Assembly (NCBI GenBank): GCA_011947345.1
Contig: JAAVTG010000716.1
Span: forward strand, 1-57,489
DNA from: Phytophthora quininea
Taxonomy: Eukaryota; Oomycota; Peronosporomycetes; Peronosporales; Peronosporaceae
DNA: 57,489 nt
Direction: 5' to 3'
A model generated the notes under the pieces. That model saw nothing but the letters and a program-made list of their open reading frames with translations, was not told the DNA's origin and searched no databases. The position numbers were made by a program, and so were the translations under genes. Positions 43,695-53,949 of this stretch are shown here, in pieces. Every line of letters begins with the position of its first letter. Within the stretch, counting starts at the first letter, position 1.

Positions 43695-44919
43695 CAAAAA
43701 GTGCAATATGCATTGTACAGTCCAATATGGTGGAATAAGTCATCCGAATTCCATCTGTGGCACTCCAGAGAGTTAACACAAACTTCGACGCCATTGGGGT
43801 CAGGTACCACCAAGTTTGGCCGCTTGTGTCGTGCACTTGCGGAGAAAAAGCTGGACTGTTTTGCCGATTTTCTGGATGAAAATCATTACTGGCCTTCATC
43901 GGCCGCGTTCTTCGCCAGAATATGTTCAACGCTTCATCCGATACTCGGATCTGAAGTTATTCTTACGGATATTTTTCGTCTCTACAGACAGTTGAGAGAA
44001 GTTATGTCAAGAATTCTACCTCAACCTCATCCAGGAGAGATCCAAGCGGCAAATGCAACAAACACACCTCCGATTCACGGATTATCTGTGAGCAGTGCCA
44101 ATATTACTACGCCAAGCGTACGATTCTTTCCAAAACTACGGAAAAAGGACTGGGGTAAGCTGCTTGAACAAACACCTGCGCTGGAGCACCATCCACTTGA
44201 GGATTTGGGATGCCCACGGCGACGTGTTCACCAAACGCTGTCAAAAATACTAGCACTGCGAGGACTGGTACTTCCAGTGGTTCATGATGTGATGTTACGA
44301 CTATATTGCGGTGATATTACCGTCGGCTCGAGACTATATTTCTTGAAATCGTTGAACCCGACAATTCAGCAATGTGTACGCCCTGGGTGTCAAGCGATTG
44401 AAACAGTACAACATTGCTTCTTCATGTGCACATCGCTTACATCGATGTGGGAACACGTATACAAGCCCTGGCGTCGGGCGTTCAGAACTCGATTGACTTG
44501 GCGGCTTCTGCTCTTCCCCACAACACAAGACCTGCGAACAAGATGGCGAGAAAATGGTAAGGTACTCCTTCTTCTATGGAGAGTGCACACGGCGATCATA
44601 TTCCATGCAACATGGAGACTACGAAATGACATTCTGTTCAGAGAGGCCCCAACCGAAACTCCAAGCATTCCAGGAATGATGTGCTCCTTCAAAATGCACT
44701 ACCAATTCATCTACCAACACGCAGCTGAACTCCATTACGACGAATCGGCAATACTGTCGATAATACGTCAATTGGGCTTCGAACCGCCTAAAGACACTAA
44801 TGCTATCGCTCTAGAGCAACACACCATTTGGATTCCTCAACGATAAATCTGATGCTACGAGATAAAGCAGCTTAGACGAGAAATCCGCTAAAGTGTTAAT
44901 CAACTCATTTTAATAAAAA
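43695..44919 (+). mobile_element. 5'-truncated LINE, recent insertion
   Basis: It encodes the C-terminal about 380 residues of a non-LTR polyprotein (open to TAA at 44846), including DLGCPRRRVHQTLS and a zinc-binding RT tail (CVRPGCQAIETVQHCFFMC), then a 3' tail ending TTAATAAAAA. TTCCTCATTTTGAGTCA (17 bp) flanks it at 43678-43694 and 44920-44936. Perfect duplications and an open frame indicate a young insertion. It is almost identical to the LINE at 51826-53949 on the other strand. Confidence 0.9.
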
Positions 44920-44936
44920 TTCCTCATTTTGAGTCA

Positions 44937-45624
44937 AACACAGCTTGGGAGCTGGAACTCCCAACGCACGATTACTTGCTGTTTCTTGCTCTGAACGCGG
45001 TAAAACCACAATTGACCTCTGGCAGTGGCAGGCAACCTACGAGCCTGCAAATAGGCCTGCAACTACCGTGACGACCATCGCCCTCTGACCTTATCCTAAA
45101 TGCTCTGCACAACAAATCTCAACCTCACGCACTGGACTCGTTTTGCAAAAGCATCCTCCAAATGTCACGGACACCACAAAAGATTTGACGACGACTTCTA
45201 CCGACCATCAGTTGAGGACCAAAAGGTACTCGCTGCCTTCTCGTACATGGTTTGCCCAAGTGCGTCCGCTGTGATCAGGGCTTCGCATCATCCCATGATG
45301 CTTGATACCCCATCAGATACAGGTAGCACAATGTGTGTATCAGCCGGATGTTGATGCGGCCAACGAACCTGCATCAACATCGAAGATACTGACGTGCTTC
45401 GAGACGATACTCTCCAAATACAATATCAAGTACTACTACTAATACCTTAGACGTTTTTGTCGAAGCAACTCCCACTAACACCCCGTCAAGCAGAGCAAGA
45501 ACATGAGGCCATCTATATTCAACTTATGAAAGTGTAGTGCGGTGCAGTGGTGAACAAGGTTGACGACAACGCTCGTAGACGGCAAGCTGCCGCCGCGTCA
45601 ACATGCCACTTGCGCCAGCTTGCT
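44937..45624. other. Non-coding or decayed stretch
   Basis: Short frames only (84 codons at 45100-45354 +, 82 codons at 45519-45767 -). Near 45350 GTTGATGCGGCCAACG and CCTGCATCAACATC echo the hairpin that follows. Nothing else supported. Confidence 0.4.
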
Positions 45625-45709
45625 TCATAATCAAGTGGAGCCGCATCAACAGGCATCATCATCAGAGTCTGATGATGCTGCCTGTTGATGCGGCTCCACT
45701 TGATTATGA
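45625..45709. repeat. Near-perfect 41-nt hairpin
   Basis: The left arm 45625-45665 and right arm 45669-45709 are complementary over 41 bp with one mismatch and a three-base loop (AGT). It may be a MITE, a palindrome from transposon decay, or the precursor of a small RNA. Confidence 0.8.
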
Positions 45710-45799
45710 TCAGAGGCATTTCATCAAGAGCAACGAATAGTCTAGAGACGATGGAGGCGTTGCCCACAAGGAAGCCTCTGTAGGAAAGGAGCTAGTCTT

Positions 45800-46334
45800 A
45801 ACCAACTTAATGTCACTTCGCAAAACATTCCAAGCGCTTACAAGCAACAGAAAGCGTCGGATGACACCGAGCACTTCGCCATCTAGTGGCTCGTGTCATG
45901 CTGACCAGAGCACCAGCGACCCCATTCGCTCGTTGTTAGATGTTGAAGTGCCATCCACACGAGTGTCAGCCACAACTAACCATGGAAGAGCGGCTACCAA
46001 AATCTGGTGGAAATGGAAAGAGCTTTCAGTAACTTGGCCATGCCAATCGAACGACGGCGAGTACAGCCTACTCGAACCCTACAGAACTACCGACGTCTTG
46101 AAATGATTCCGCGATCATGGAGAAAGAGACTTTCTCTTGGCTGCTGTCCTTGGAAGAGTGTATCTCTACAAACCGATGTCTACTGCAGCACAAGAGCCAT
46201 TCTTCAGTGTAAGCGGATACATTATCAACGATTTTCGCGCATGCCGTGACGACAAACGTGCAGAAATGCTTTGTCTTATGAGATTAAACGGGCAAAAGTA
46301 CAAAAGACTACTGCACAGTCACCAAGATAGCTAG
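45800..46334 (+). pseudogene. hAT-like transposase remnant
   Basis: In broken phase the C-terminal dimerisation signature of hAT transposases is seen: PMSTAAQEPFFSVSGYIINDFR, followed by KRAEMLCLMRLN at 46270-46300. Upstream pieces (45810-46106) have no clear catalytic motif. It is dead; no terminal repeats were identified. Confidence 0.55.
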
Positions 46335-46755
46335 CTATCGATACTGTATCAACAGGCATCGGACAATATCCATTGTATATGGATTGTTGTCGAGACGCTC
46401 GACACAATCAATATTGGAACAATGTCAATTTCCTGGGAAAACAATTGCAATGCATCGACCTAATTGTGTATCTTGTCGTTGAAGTGTCTGTGCGGTCTTG
46501 TTCGACGAGTTGGCAGAGGCAGCAACAACAACGTCTGCGGTCTCGAGGTACGAGGAAGTGGGAGAGCACCACCGAGGTTTTTGCTAGACCACGGCGCGCT
46601 CCAGCTCACACTTTTGAATCCACACTGCCGTTGCTCAACCTCCACGACAGCCCCGCATCGAACCCCTCCGCTAACCACGCTACTATCGTAAGCAGTCTCG
46701 TCTCTAGTCACTCCGCTCAAGCCTGTTCCACCAACGATGGCGATCAGCTCGGCTT

Positions 46756-47184
46756 TTGCGCTCCACAGGAGAGAAATCGATTAATTCTGGTAGCGCTTGT
46801 GTCTCCACAGAGCCCAGCACCAAGCGCAAACACAGAAAATCTGAATCGACCCGCCCAGGCACTTCAAAGAAGAAGCGCACCAAAGCCTCTAGTGTTCGTT
46901 CACCAAGGCCTGCAAGTCCGAGTGGTGTTACGGCGAAACGAGGCAGCAGTCGCGCCTACCATCAGACGCCGCAGATTACCCGGGAAGTCAGAGCAGCTAT
47001 CGAAGAGAGATCCAAGTCCAGAGAGGAAGACCGCTCGAAATACATCGATTTGGCTTGGCTTCCAGCTACCTCCGTCGAGGTGGAACGACTGTTCTCTGCA
47101 GTGAAGTGCATGCTTGGTGCTTGGATATATGCGGAAGCGAATGAGTGCGGAGACGCTCGAGTCAATCCTCTACTTGAGGCTTAA
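46756..47184 (+). pseudogene. Second hAT-like transposase remnant
   Basis: A 142-codon frame with a basic Ser-rich N-terminal half and the hAT-type segment LAWLPATSVEVERLFSAVK near 47045-47105. Its N-terminus and catalytic core are absent, and it overlaps another open phase at 46373-47104. Confidence 0.55.
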
Positions 47185-47569
47185 CTGGGATCTTGTTACG
47201 AACGAAATCATTTCGAAAGCAGAGAGGGTAGCATGAGAAGTAGAGGCTGAAGAGTACGATTAGCTACGAGTAGAAGTTGCTGTTGCCTTCACGATTCTGA
47301 CAATATTGGTCGAGGTCGCCACAATCAATATTGTGGAGAACAATTTTACAATGTAACAATGCTAATGTTTTGTTTTTTTTTTCGATCCCTGCTGTATCAA
47401 GAGTATCATGGTGATATTGATACATGCGATTGAATTTTCAAACACCAAACTCACTCTCGTGATGCGATTGTGGCCTTTGTATCAGCATCAGAGATACAGC
47501 TTGTAAGTATCTCCGCTGATGCGAAGCCCTGGCTGTGATGGATCCGGTGTTGGAGTCTGATTGATGCCA

Positions 47570-47800
47570 TCATCCGGAAGCCAGTGCGCCGACCAAATTG
47601 ATGACGGACGATCTGTGCGGTGGTGTCATGTACAACAAGTGTCATCTCGACGGCGTGCAAGGCATTTGCTACAGTTCTCGGATGACGGTCATCAATTGCG
47701 ATATCGTGGCGGTAGCGTATACCGGTATCAACTTGCGGAGACAAGAGATCCAACGTGATAAATGCGATCCCAGCGTGGAAGCTTGACTCGGATGCACTCC
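47570..47800 (+). pseudogene. WLGC-family C-terminal fragment with broken signature
   Basis: The frame from 47598 reads DDLCGGVMYNKCHLDGVQGICY and RMTVINC, then KCDPSVEA, a TGA stop, and LGC: the Trp codon of AWLGC has become a stop. The cysteine spacing matches 56896-57200. It is a separate, more diverged member than the array copies. Confidence 0.7.
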
Positions 47801-47819
47801 ATTACAGCAATCGATTACC

Positions 47820-48089
47820 ATGCACTCGTACATTATTTTCCCCCACCTACTTAAGCTCGGCAAGTTTGGCGATTTCTTCTTACTCACTGGTTTGGATGTG
47901 CGGTACCCGAGGACGTGGTTCCGCAGTAACATTGCCCAACGCAAAGCTCCTCCAGTAAGCGAGAATTTCATTCGTCAAATGCGTGCATTGTACGGTCATT
48001 TCAACAAGGACACGGAAACGGCGGCCCAACGAATGTGGTGGGCCCTGTGCAGTGTGGCGTTTACCCTGCTTTGGCAGATCCGAGCGTAG
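47820..48089 (+). CDS. Short ORF, possibly a LINE or transposon tail
   Basis: 89 codons from ATG (MHSYIIFPHLL) to TAG, ending AAQRMWWALCSVAFTLLWQIRA. The Trp-rich hydrophobic end is reminiscent of the tail of non-LTR polyproteins (compare LLLLWRVHTAIIFHATW at 44.6 kb), but the match is weak. Downstream sequence continues in another phase. I assign no function. Confidence 0.25.
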   Translation: MHSYIIFPHLLKLGKFGDFFLLTGLDVRYPRTWFRSNIAQRKAPPVSENFIRQMRALYGHFNKDTETAAQRMWWALCSVAFTLLWQIRA

Positions 48090-48459
48090 TGCCCGAAAGA
48101 AAAACTTGGACGGCGCAACACCAAGTGAAGAGTATGTGTGGGAGATGCTTAAGGCAAATACATGTTCCTCTCTCTCTCTCCCCACCTACTCGATGACAAA
48201 CGTATGATCATGTGATGTACATTTCGCATTTTGAGAAGTCTAATTCACACAGAAACAACTTCTCTCTACAATAGAATAGCTGTAGTTAAATTACCTTGGC
48301 AAGTTCTAGACTGAGCGAAGCTGTAGCAACTAACTACGAAGTAGCCGCTGACAAAGGGAACTCGAATGGAATGGTGCCTCCATAACTGATGAGATCTTGC
48401 ACTGGTTGTGCTTGGTTGGCTGGCGCTCCAGTCAACACGGTTGTCATGAGTTGAGTTGA
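48090..48459. other. Non-coding stretch
   Basis: No supported gene; CT-rich simple sequence near 48165-48180. Confidence 0.4.
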
Positions 48460-49068
48460 AATGATTTGATTAACTAGTTAGCGGATTCTCTCGTCTGGAA
48501 GGTGTAGCTTAGACAATCTATCTAATCAAGAATCCATTCGCAGAATTCAGCTAAACTCGCGGGATCCAAATACCCTGCGGCCGTTCTAGAAGAATGTCCT
48601 TCGGAGGATCAAACCCCAATTGCCCGACTAGTTCTGCAATCGCTGAGGAATCGCAATGAAGATCCGTCGCATGCTGGTAAATGAATTGGTAGTGCATCTT
48701 AAAGGAACTTTGCAGATTAGCAACGTTAGGCATTTCTGCCTTCGTCTCACGGAAATGAATGTCGTTTCGCAATCTCCATGTGGCGTGGAAAACAATAGCA
48801 GTTTGCACTTTCCAAAGAAGCAGCAATTCTTTTGCTTCTCTCTCCACCTTGTGCGGATATCTTGTAGCTTTGGAAAAAGCAACAGCCGCCAGCTTAGAGA
48901 TGGTCGGAAGACTGATGACCACGGAGCCCACAATTGGCGCCACATTTCTTTCAAGGCTGGGCACGTATAAAAGCAGTGCTCCACCGTTTCGATAGCTTGA
49001 CACGTAGGACGAACACATTGTTGAATGTTTGGGTCCAGTGATCTTAGAAAGTAAAGCCGCGAGCCCGA
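48460..49068 (-). mobile_element. 5'-truncated LINE fragment, same subfamily as in the effector
   Basis: It shares the 3' tail (AAATGATTTGATTAACTAGTTAGCGGATTC) with 33888-34527 and encodes SRLYFLRSLDPNIQQCVRPTCQAIETVEHC onward in two phases. It starts abruptly at about 49068 next to an AKR fragment. GTTGAG occurs on both sides and may be a short target duplication. Confidence 0.75.
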
Positions 49069-49069
49069 C

Positions 49070-49306
49070 CCGACACTGGTTGAGATTGCGGATGAATTGG
49101 GATGCACACTTGCTCCGGCACTGGTGTCGTTCGGTATTGCAAATAACTTTGTGACGCTGCTAAAGTCGGTTCATCCTGAACGCCAGAAAACCGACCTCGA
49201 GTCTGCGGATTTCAAGATGTCGACTGAGCACGTGGCTCGTTTGGTGTCGCCGGAATCGTACTACGTGTCTGCTGGATGGGATCCCGCCAAGGAACAGGCA
49301 GACTAA
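49070..49306 (+). pseudogene. C-terminal fragment of a different aldo-keto reductase
   Basis: About 78 codons, DPTLVEIADELGCTLAPALV to a TAA, with KSVHPERQKTDLESADFKM. The pattern KSV.PER....L...DF is the C-terminal cofactor loop of classical AKRs (AKR2/3-like), not of the array AKR6 gene, which has GASRPAQLEE. The 5' part has been removed, with a LINE at the break. Confidence 0.65.
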
Positions 49307-49438
49307 ATTGTAGTTTGCCGAGGCAGCCAGCGGCAAGTTCTACAAGCAGATCAATATGTCCTACGGTAAGACACTTTACTCTTACCAGGTCAGTAAATTC
49401 AATATACTTTCCGCAAAACAAATGCACTACGTAGAGCC

Positions 49439-49645
49439 ATGAGAGCTATCACTTTCGATGATATTTCGACTGAGGGCACGGGATTCCTGCGAAGCGTCAA
49501 GGCCAACGGCGATGTCGACTTCGTGCTTCACCACGGATTTTTCTCTCGTTACCGTCCGAATTCGAGTCGCTCTCACGAACCTATTGTTCGTTTTGTCATG
49601 CAGAGTGTTTCTATCGCACTCATAGACCAAGCAACAAACTACTAA
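49439..49645 (+). CDS. Short hypothetical ORF
   Basis: 68 codons from ATG (MRAITFDDISTEGTGFLRS) to TAA, preceded by another short coding-like stretch from about 49320 that a small intron could join. I do not recognise it. It may be part of a decayed gene. Confidence 0.25.
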   Translation: MRAITFDDISTEGTGFLRSVKANGDVDFVLHHGFFSRYRPNSSRSHEPIVRFVMQSVSIALIDQATNY

Positions 49646-50819
49646 TACTTCTGTGAAGAAGCTAAAGTATAAAAATATATGGGGATACTAAACAACTTTG
49701 TGTAGGTCATGTACTGCATGCACAGGGTTCGAAAGGAATGACTTTTGCTGCCGTAACTCCCAACGAAATTCATCTGGATAAAATTTTGCCTACGCCCCTA
49801 TGACACTTGTTGTTACGTCGAGCTGACCAGACGGCTTCAGCAGTGATTTTTTCGTCTAGATCCGGGCGCGTTTGGAGAAGTACTTGCGATAGTTTTTGGA
49901 TATTAATTGGAACGTGGAATTCTACTTCCACAGCAGCGATATTCCTCCGTGTTACTACTGTTTAAAAAAGGAGACCGATCTGAACCGGGAAACTTTCGGC
50001 CGATCACACTGACGCCCGTTGAGGTCAAGATATTATCGCGAGTATTAGTGAATCGCCTTAGACCACACATTGCTAAGTTGGTACATCCCGATCAAGAGGG
50101 TTCTATTCCGGGGCGTCGAATTGACCAGCAAATTATGCTAGTCCGCGATCTCCAGCACTTAGAAACATTCCAAAACCGCAAAGGACTAGCCACGTTCTTG
50201 GGGCTTTGCCAAGGCGTACGACCGCGTTAATCGTTCGTACCTTCTTCGAGTTTTGGAACGACAAGGATTTGGGCCTCGATTTTTGGCGTGGATACGTCTA
50301 TTGTACAACGACTCTAAATGTTCATTAATGATCAAAGGACTCGCTGACACCAACTCAAGGAGTGGGAGATCCATTGTCTCCGTATCTGTTTGCTCTCTCG
50401 TTGGAACCACTAGGAAATTTGTTACGCGCTCAAAGAGATTTAGGTGTCTTGGTGGGCCAAACATTACGAGTCCCAGTGGGGTTCTTTGCTGACGACACTG
50501 GGCTTTCCTCAAAAGGAAAGAGGGAGCTAGAAGAGCAGCTTCAAATTGTTGATGACTATTGTGGAGGATCTGGAGCTCGGCTGAACCATAACAAAAGTGT
50601 GATAATGAGTCTCAACAGTAAACGTTCTGCTCCGCGAGTGTCACTGCTAAAATCACTGAAGCGCGGCGAAACGCGCGATATCTTGGCATTCCGCTCGGCA
50701 ATGGTGATACTTCAACATTGGTGGCGAATCAACTCGACAAAAAATTGATTAAGCGGCTCCAACTTTGGAAAAGCCGAGCGAGAACCCTAATTGGCCGAAG
50801 ATTGATCGCCCAAGCAGAG

Positions 50820-51821
50820 TGTAATGAACTCTTGAGGTCCTCCCGTTCCTGGAGTAGCCGCTAGCTCGTGTGCTGACCCTGCGTTGGATCCGATGGGCCG
50901 TCCGTCACTAACTTCAACACCGTTAACAACTACTGGCCGACAGAGAACCAACTGGGCTCCCTGTGCCGGTGCGTGCCCTGGCCGACACTGCCACCTATTT
51001 ATTATCCTTTCTCGGCAACAACTGTCCTGCCTGCTCTCAACCTTGCAGCCCTTGGCACCTCGCGAAGCGAATTCCTGCACGCCTGTCCTTACCACTTGGA
51101 ACACACTGGCCCCTTACATCGCAGTACGGAGACTCGAAGACACACTGGTCCCCTCCCGTTCGTTCGGTCCACGCTAGCACCGTCCTGCACAGCCACCGCT
51201 GGCATCAACAACACCAACCGTCCTTCCTGCCTGCACGTCACCTTGCAGTCCTTGACAGTATCAATTGCCGCAACGCCGGTCACGGGTCGGTCGACTGTTC
51301 CCGCTTCAGCGTCCACCGTCGAGACTACCACCGTCGTTCACTGTTGGCTTCCAACTGTTGGCTTCCAACTGCTGCTTCCGTCTGACGTCCACCGTTGTCA
51401 CCACCGTCGACGTCCACCGAGTCCTTACATCCGATGTCCACCGTCAACTGCCTGCTTGCTGTCGTCGGTTGCCGCACTTCTGTCGTCACTTTCTGCTGCT
51501 TGCCCTTGTCACTGCCGATTCGAGACTACTTGCTCACGTTGCTGCGCATTCGACACTTGTTCTCGTCGCCGCCAATTTGAGACTTGTCCTCGTCGCTGCC
51601 GATTGGAGACTTGTCCTCGTCGCTTGCCGATCCGAGACTGCCTGTTCTCGTCGCCGCCGATTGGAGACTTGTCCTCGTCGCCGCCGATTCGAGACTGCCA
51701 GATCTCGTTGCTCAAACCCAACGTGACCTTTACCATCGGTCGCCCCCAAGTCGCAACCGCCCAACAATTATTGATTGTCGTTCAGACACATCTCGGTGTC
51801 GCTGCCACCAGGTCTATTACA
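50820..51821 (-). mobile_element. Solo LTR
   Basis: The reverse complement of the LTRs at 10550-11428 and 13514-14417, with TGTAAT/ATTACA ends. AGAG flanks it at 50816-50819 and 51822-51825, a 4-bp duplication. It is 1002 bp, longer than the other two because its variable block (51540-51720) has more units. No internal region remains, consistent with LTR-LTR recombination. Confidence 0.88.
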
Positions 51822-51825
51822 AGAG

Positions 51826-53949
51826 GATTAAAATGAGTTGATTAACACTTTAGCGGATTTCTCGTCTAAGCTGCTTTATCTCGTAGCATCAGATTTATCG
51901 TTGAGGAATCCAAATGGTGTGTTGCTCTAGAGCGATAGCATTAGTGTCTTTAGGCGGTTCGAAGCCCAATTGACGTATTATCGACAGTATTGCCGATTCG
52001 TCGTAATGGAGTTCAGCTGCGTGTTGGTAGATGAATTGGTAGTGCATTTTGAAGGAGCACATCATTCCTGGAATGCTTGGAGTTTCGGTTGGGGCCTCTC
52101 TGAACAGAATGTCATTTCGTAGTCTCCATGTTGCATGGAATATGATCGCCGTGTGCACTCTCCATAGAAGAAGGAGTACCTTACCATTTTCTCGCCATCT
52201 TGTTCGCAGGTCTTGTGTTGTGGGGAAGAGCAGAAGCCGCCAAGTCAATCGAGTTCTGAACGCCCGACGCCAGGGCTTGTATACGTGTTCCCACATCGAT
52301 GTAAGCGATGTGCACTTGAAGAAGCAATGTTGTACTGTTTCAATCGCTTGACACCCAGGGCGTACACATTGCTGAATTGTCGGGTTCAACGATTTCAAGA
52401 AATATAGTCTCGAGCCGACGGTAATATCACCGCAATATAGTCGTAACATCACATCATGAACCACTGGAAGTACCAGTCCTCGCAGTGCTAGTATTTTTGA
52501 CAGCGTTTGGTGAACACGTCGCCGTGGGCATCCCAAATCCTCAAGTGGATGGTGCTCCAGCGCAGGCGCTTGTTCAAGCAGCTTACCCCAGTCCTTTTTC
52601 CGTAGTTTTGGAAAGAATCGTACGCTTGGCGTAGTAATATTGGCACTGCTCACAGATAATCCGTGAATCGGAGGTGTGTTTGTTGCATTTGCCGCTTGGA
52701 TCTCTCCTGGATGAGGTTGAGGTAGAATTCTTGACATAACTTCTCTCAACTGTCTGTAGAGACGAAAAATATCCGTAAGAACAACTTCAGATCCGAGTAT
52801 CGGATGAAGCGTTGAACATATTCTGGCGAAGAACGCGGCCGATGAAGGCCAGTAATGATTTTCATCCAGAAAATCGGCAAAACAGTCCAGCTTTTTCTCC
52901 GCAAGTGCACGACACAAGCGGCCAAACTTGGTGGTACCTGACCCCAATGGCGTCGAAGTTTGTGTTAACTCTCTGGAGTGCCACAGATGGAATTCGGATG
53001 ACTTATTCCACCATATTGGACTGTACAATGCATATTGCACTTTTTGAGTCTACTGACTTGTAGCGCCGATCGTTGTGGCCAATTTATTCTGTCCCAATCG
53101 CGCAGAGTTCGCCGCCACCACAGTGGCATCATTGTTGCTCTCCAACCTGCAGGTCGAGGTGGATCTTGAAACAGAAAGTCACTGGATCGCGGCCTAGCGA
53201 ATTCCCATATCGTAGTTGGATTATATGCATCATTGGTCGATACCACACGTTGTCATCGCTGTCCGAGTTGGAACTGGTGGTCGCCACAAAATGCTGCAAC
53301 TGCTGTAGGTGCTGGCGGCGAATCACTGTTGCTACATCAGGGACTCCGATTCCGTCCATTTCTCGCGATGTTGTCGCTAGTCCTTTTTGTACAATGCTCA
53401 CGCCCGCTTTTCCGGCACTAATGCGATTGTATAGAACGTAGCGGTTTATCATTCCTTGCCATCGCTTTATAAATCGTGTGGGAATTAGCATCGCAGTTGT
53501 GAAGTACCAAAGTATAGACAAAATCTCAACTTGAGCGATTAGTCTTCGACCAAGCAGAGTACGCGCTCGCCCTTTCCAGAGCTGCAAGCGTTTAATCATC
53601 TTTTGATCGAGCTGCGCCGCAAATTTTTCAGATGTGTCCAAATTTCCAAAAGGTATGCCAAGGTAGCGCGTTGTTTCGCCTCGTTTCAACGATCGAAGCG
53701 GCTCCAAACGTGGCGCTGGACACTTATTATTCAGACTCATCATGACGCTTTTGGTGTGGTTCAGCTGCGCTCCAGATCCCACGCAGTAGCAGTCTACGAT
53801 CTTCAGTTGATCCACCAATTGTGCCTTCCCTTTTGAGAAGAGAACTGTGTCATCAGCAAAAACGCCACAGGAATCCGTAACGTCTCATTTACTTCGACGC
53901 CGAGATCTCGATTGGCTCGCAAGAGATTTCCCAGTGGTTCTAGTGAGAG
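51826..53949 (-). mobile_element. Nested 5'-truncated LINE
   Basis: A minus-strand LINE starting mid-RT (LGNLLRANRDLG...ADDT region at 53.9 kb, one base lost near 53860), continuing through 53129-53818 and the C-terminal frame 51895-53040, which is nearly identical to the LINE at 43695-44919. The 18-bp TTGATCGCCCAAGCAGAG on both sides is its target duplication in the outer LINE. The solo LTR sits at its 3' boundary. Confidence 0.88.

Noticed and set aside
50973..51836. 287-codon frame at 50973-51836 (and similar frames at 13332-14264)
   Set aside because: It lies inside LTR sequence, is low-complexity, and its repeats follow the 27-bp minisatellite. It is not a protein gene.
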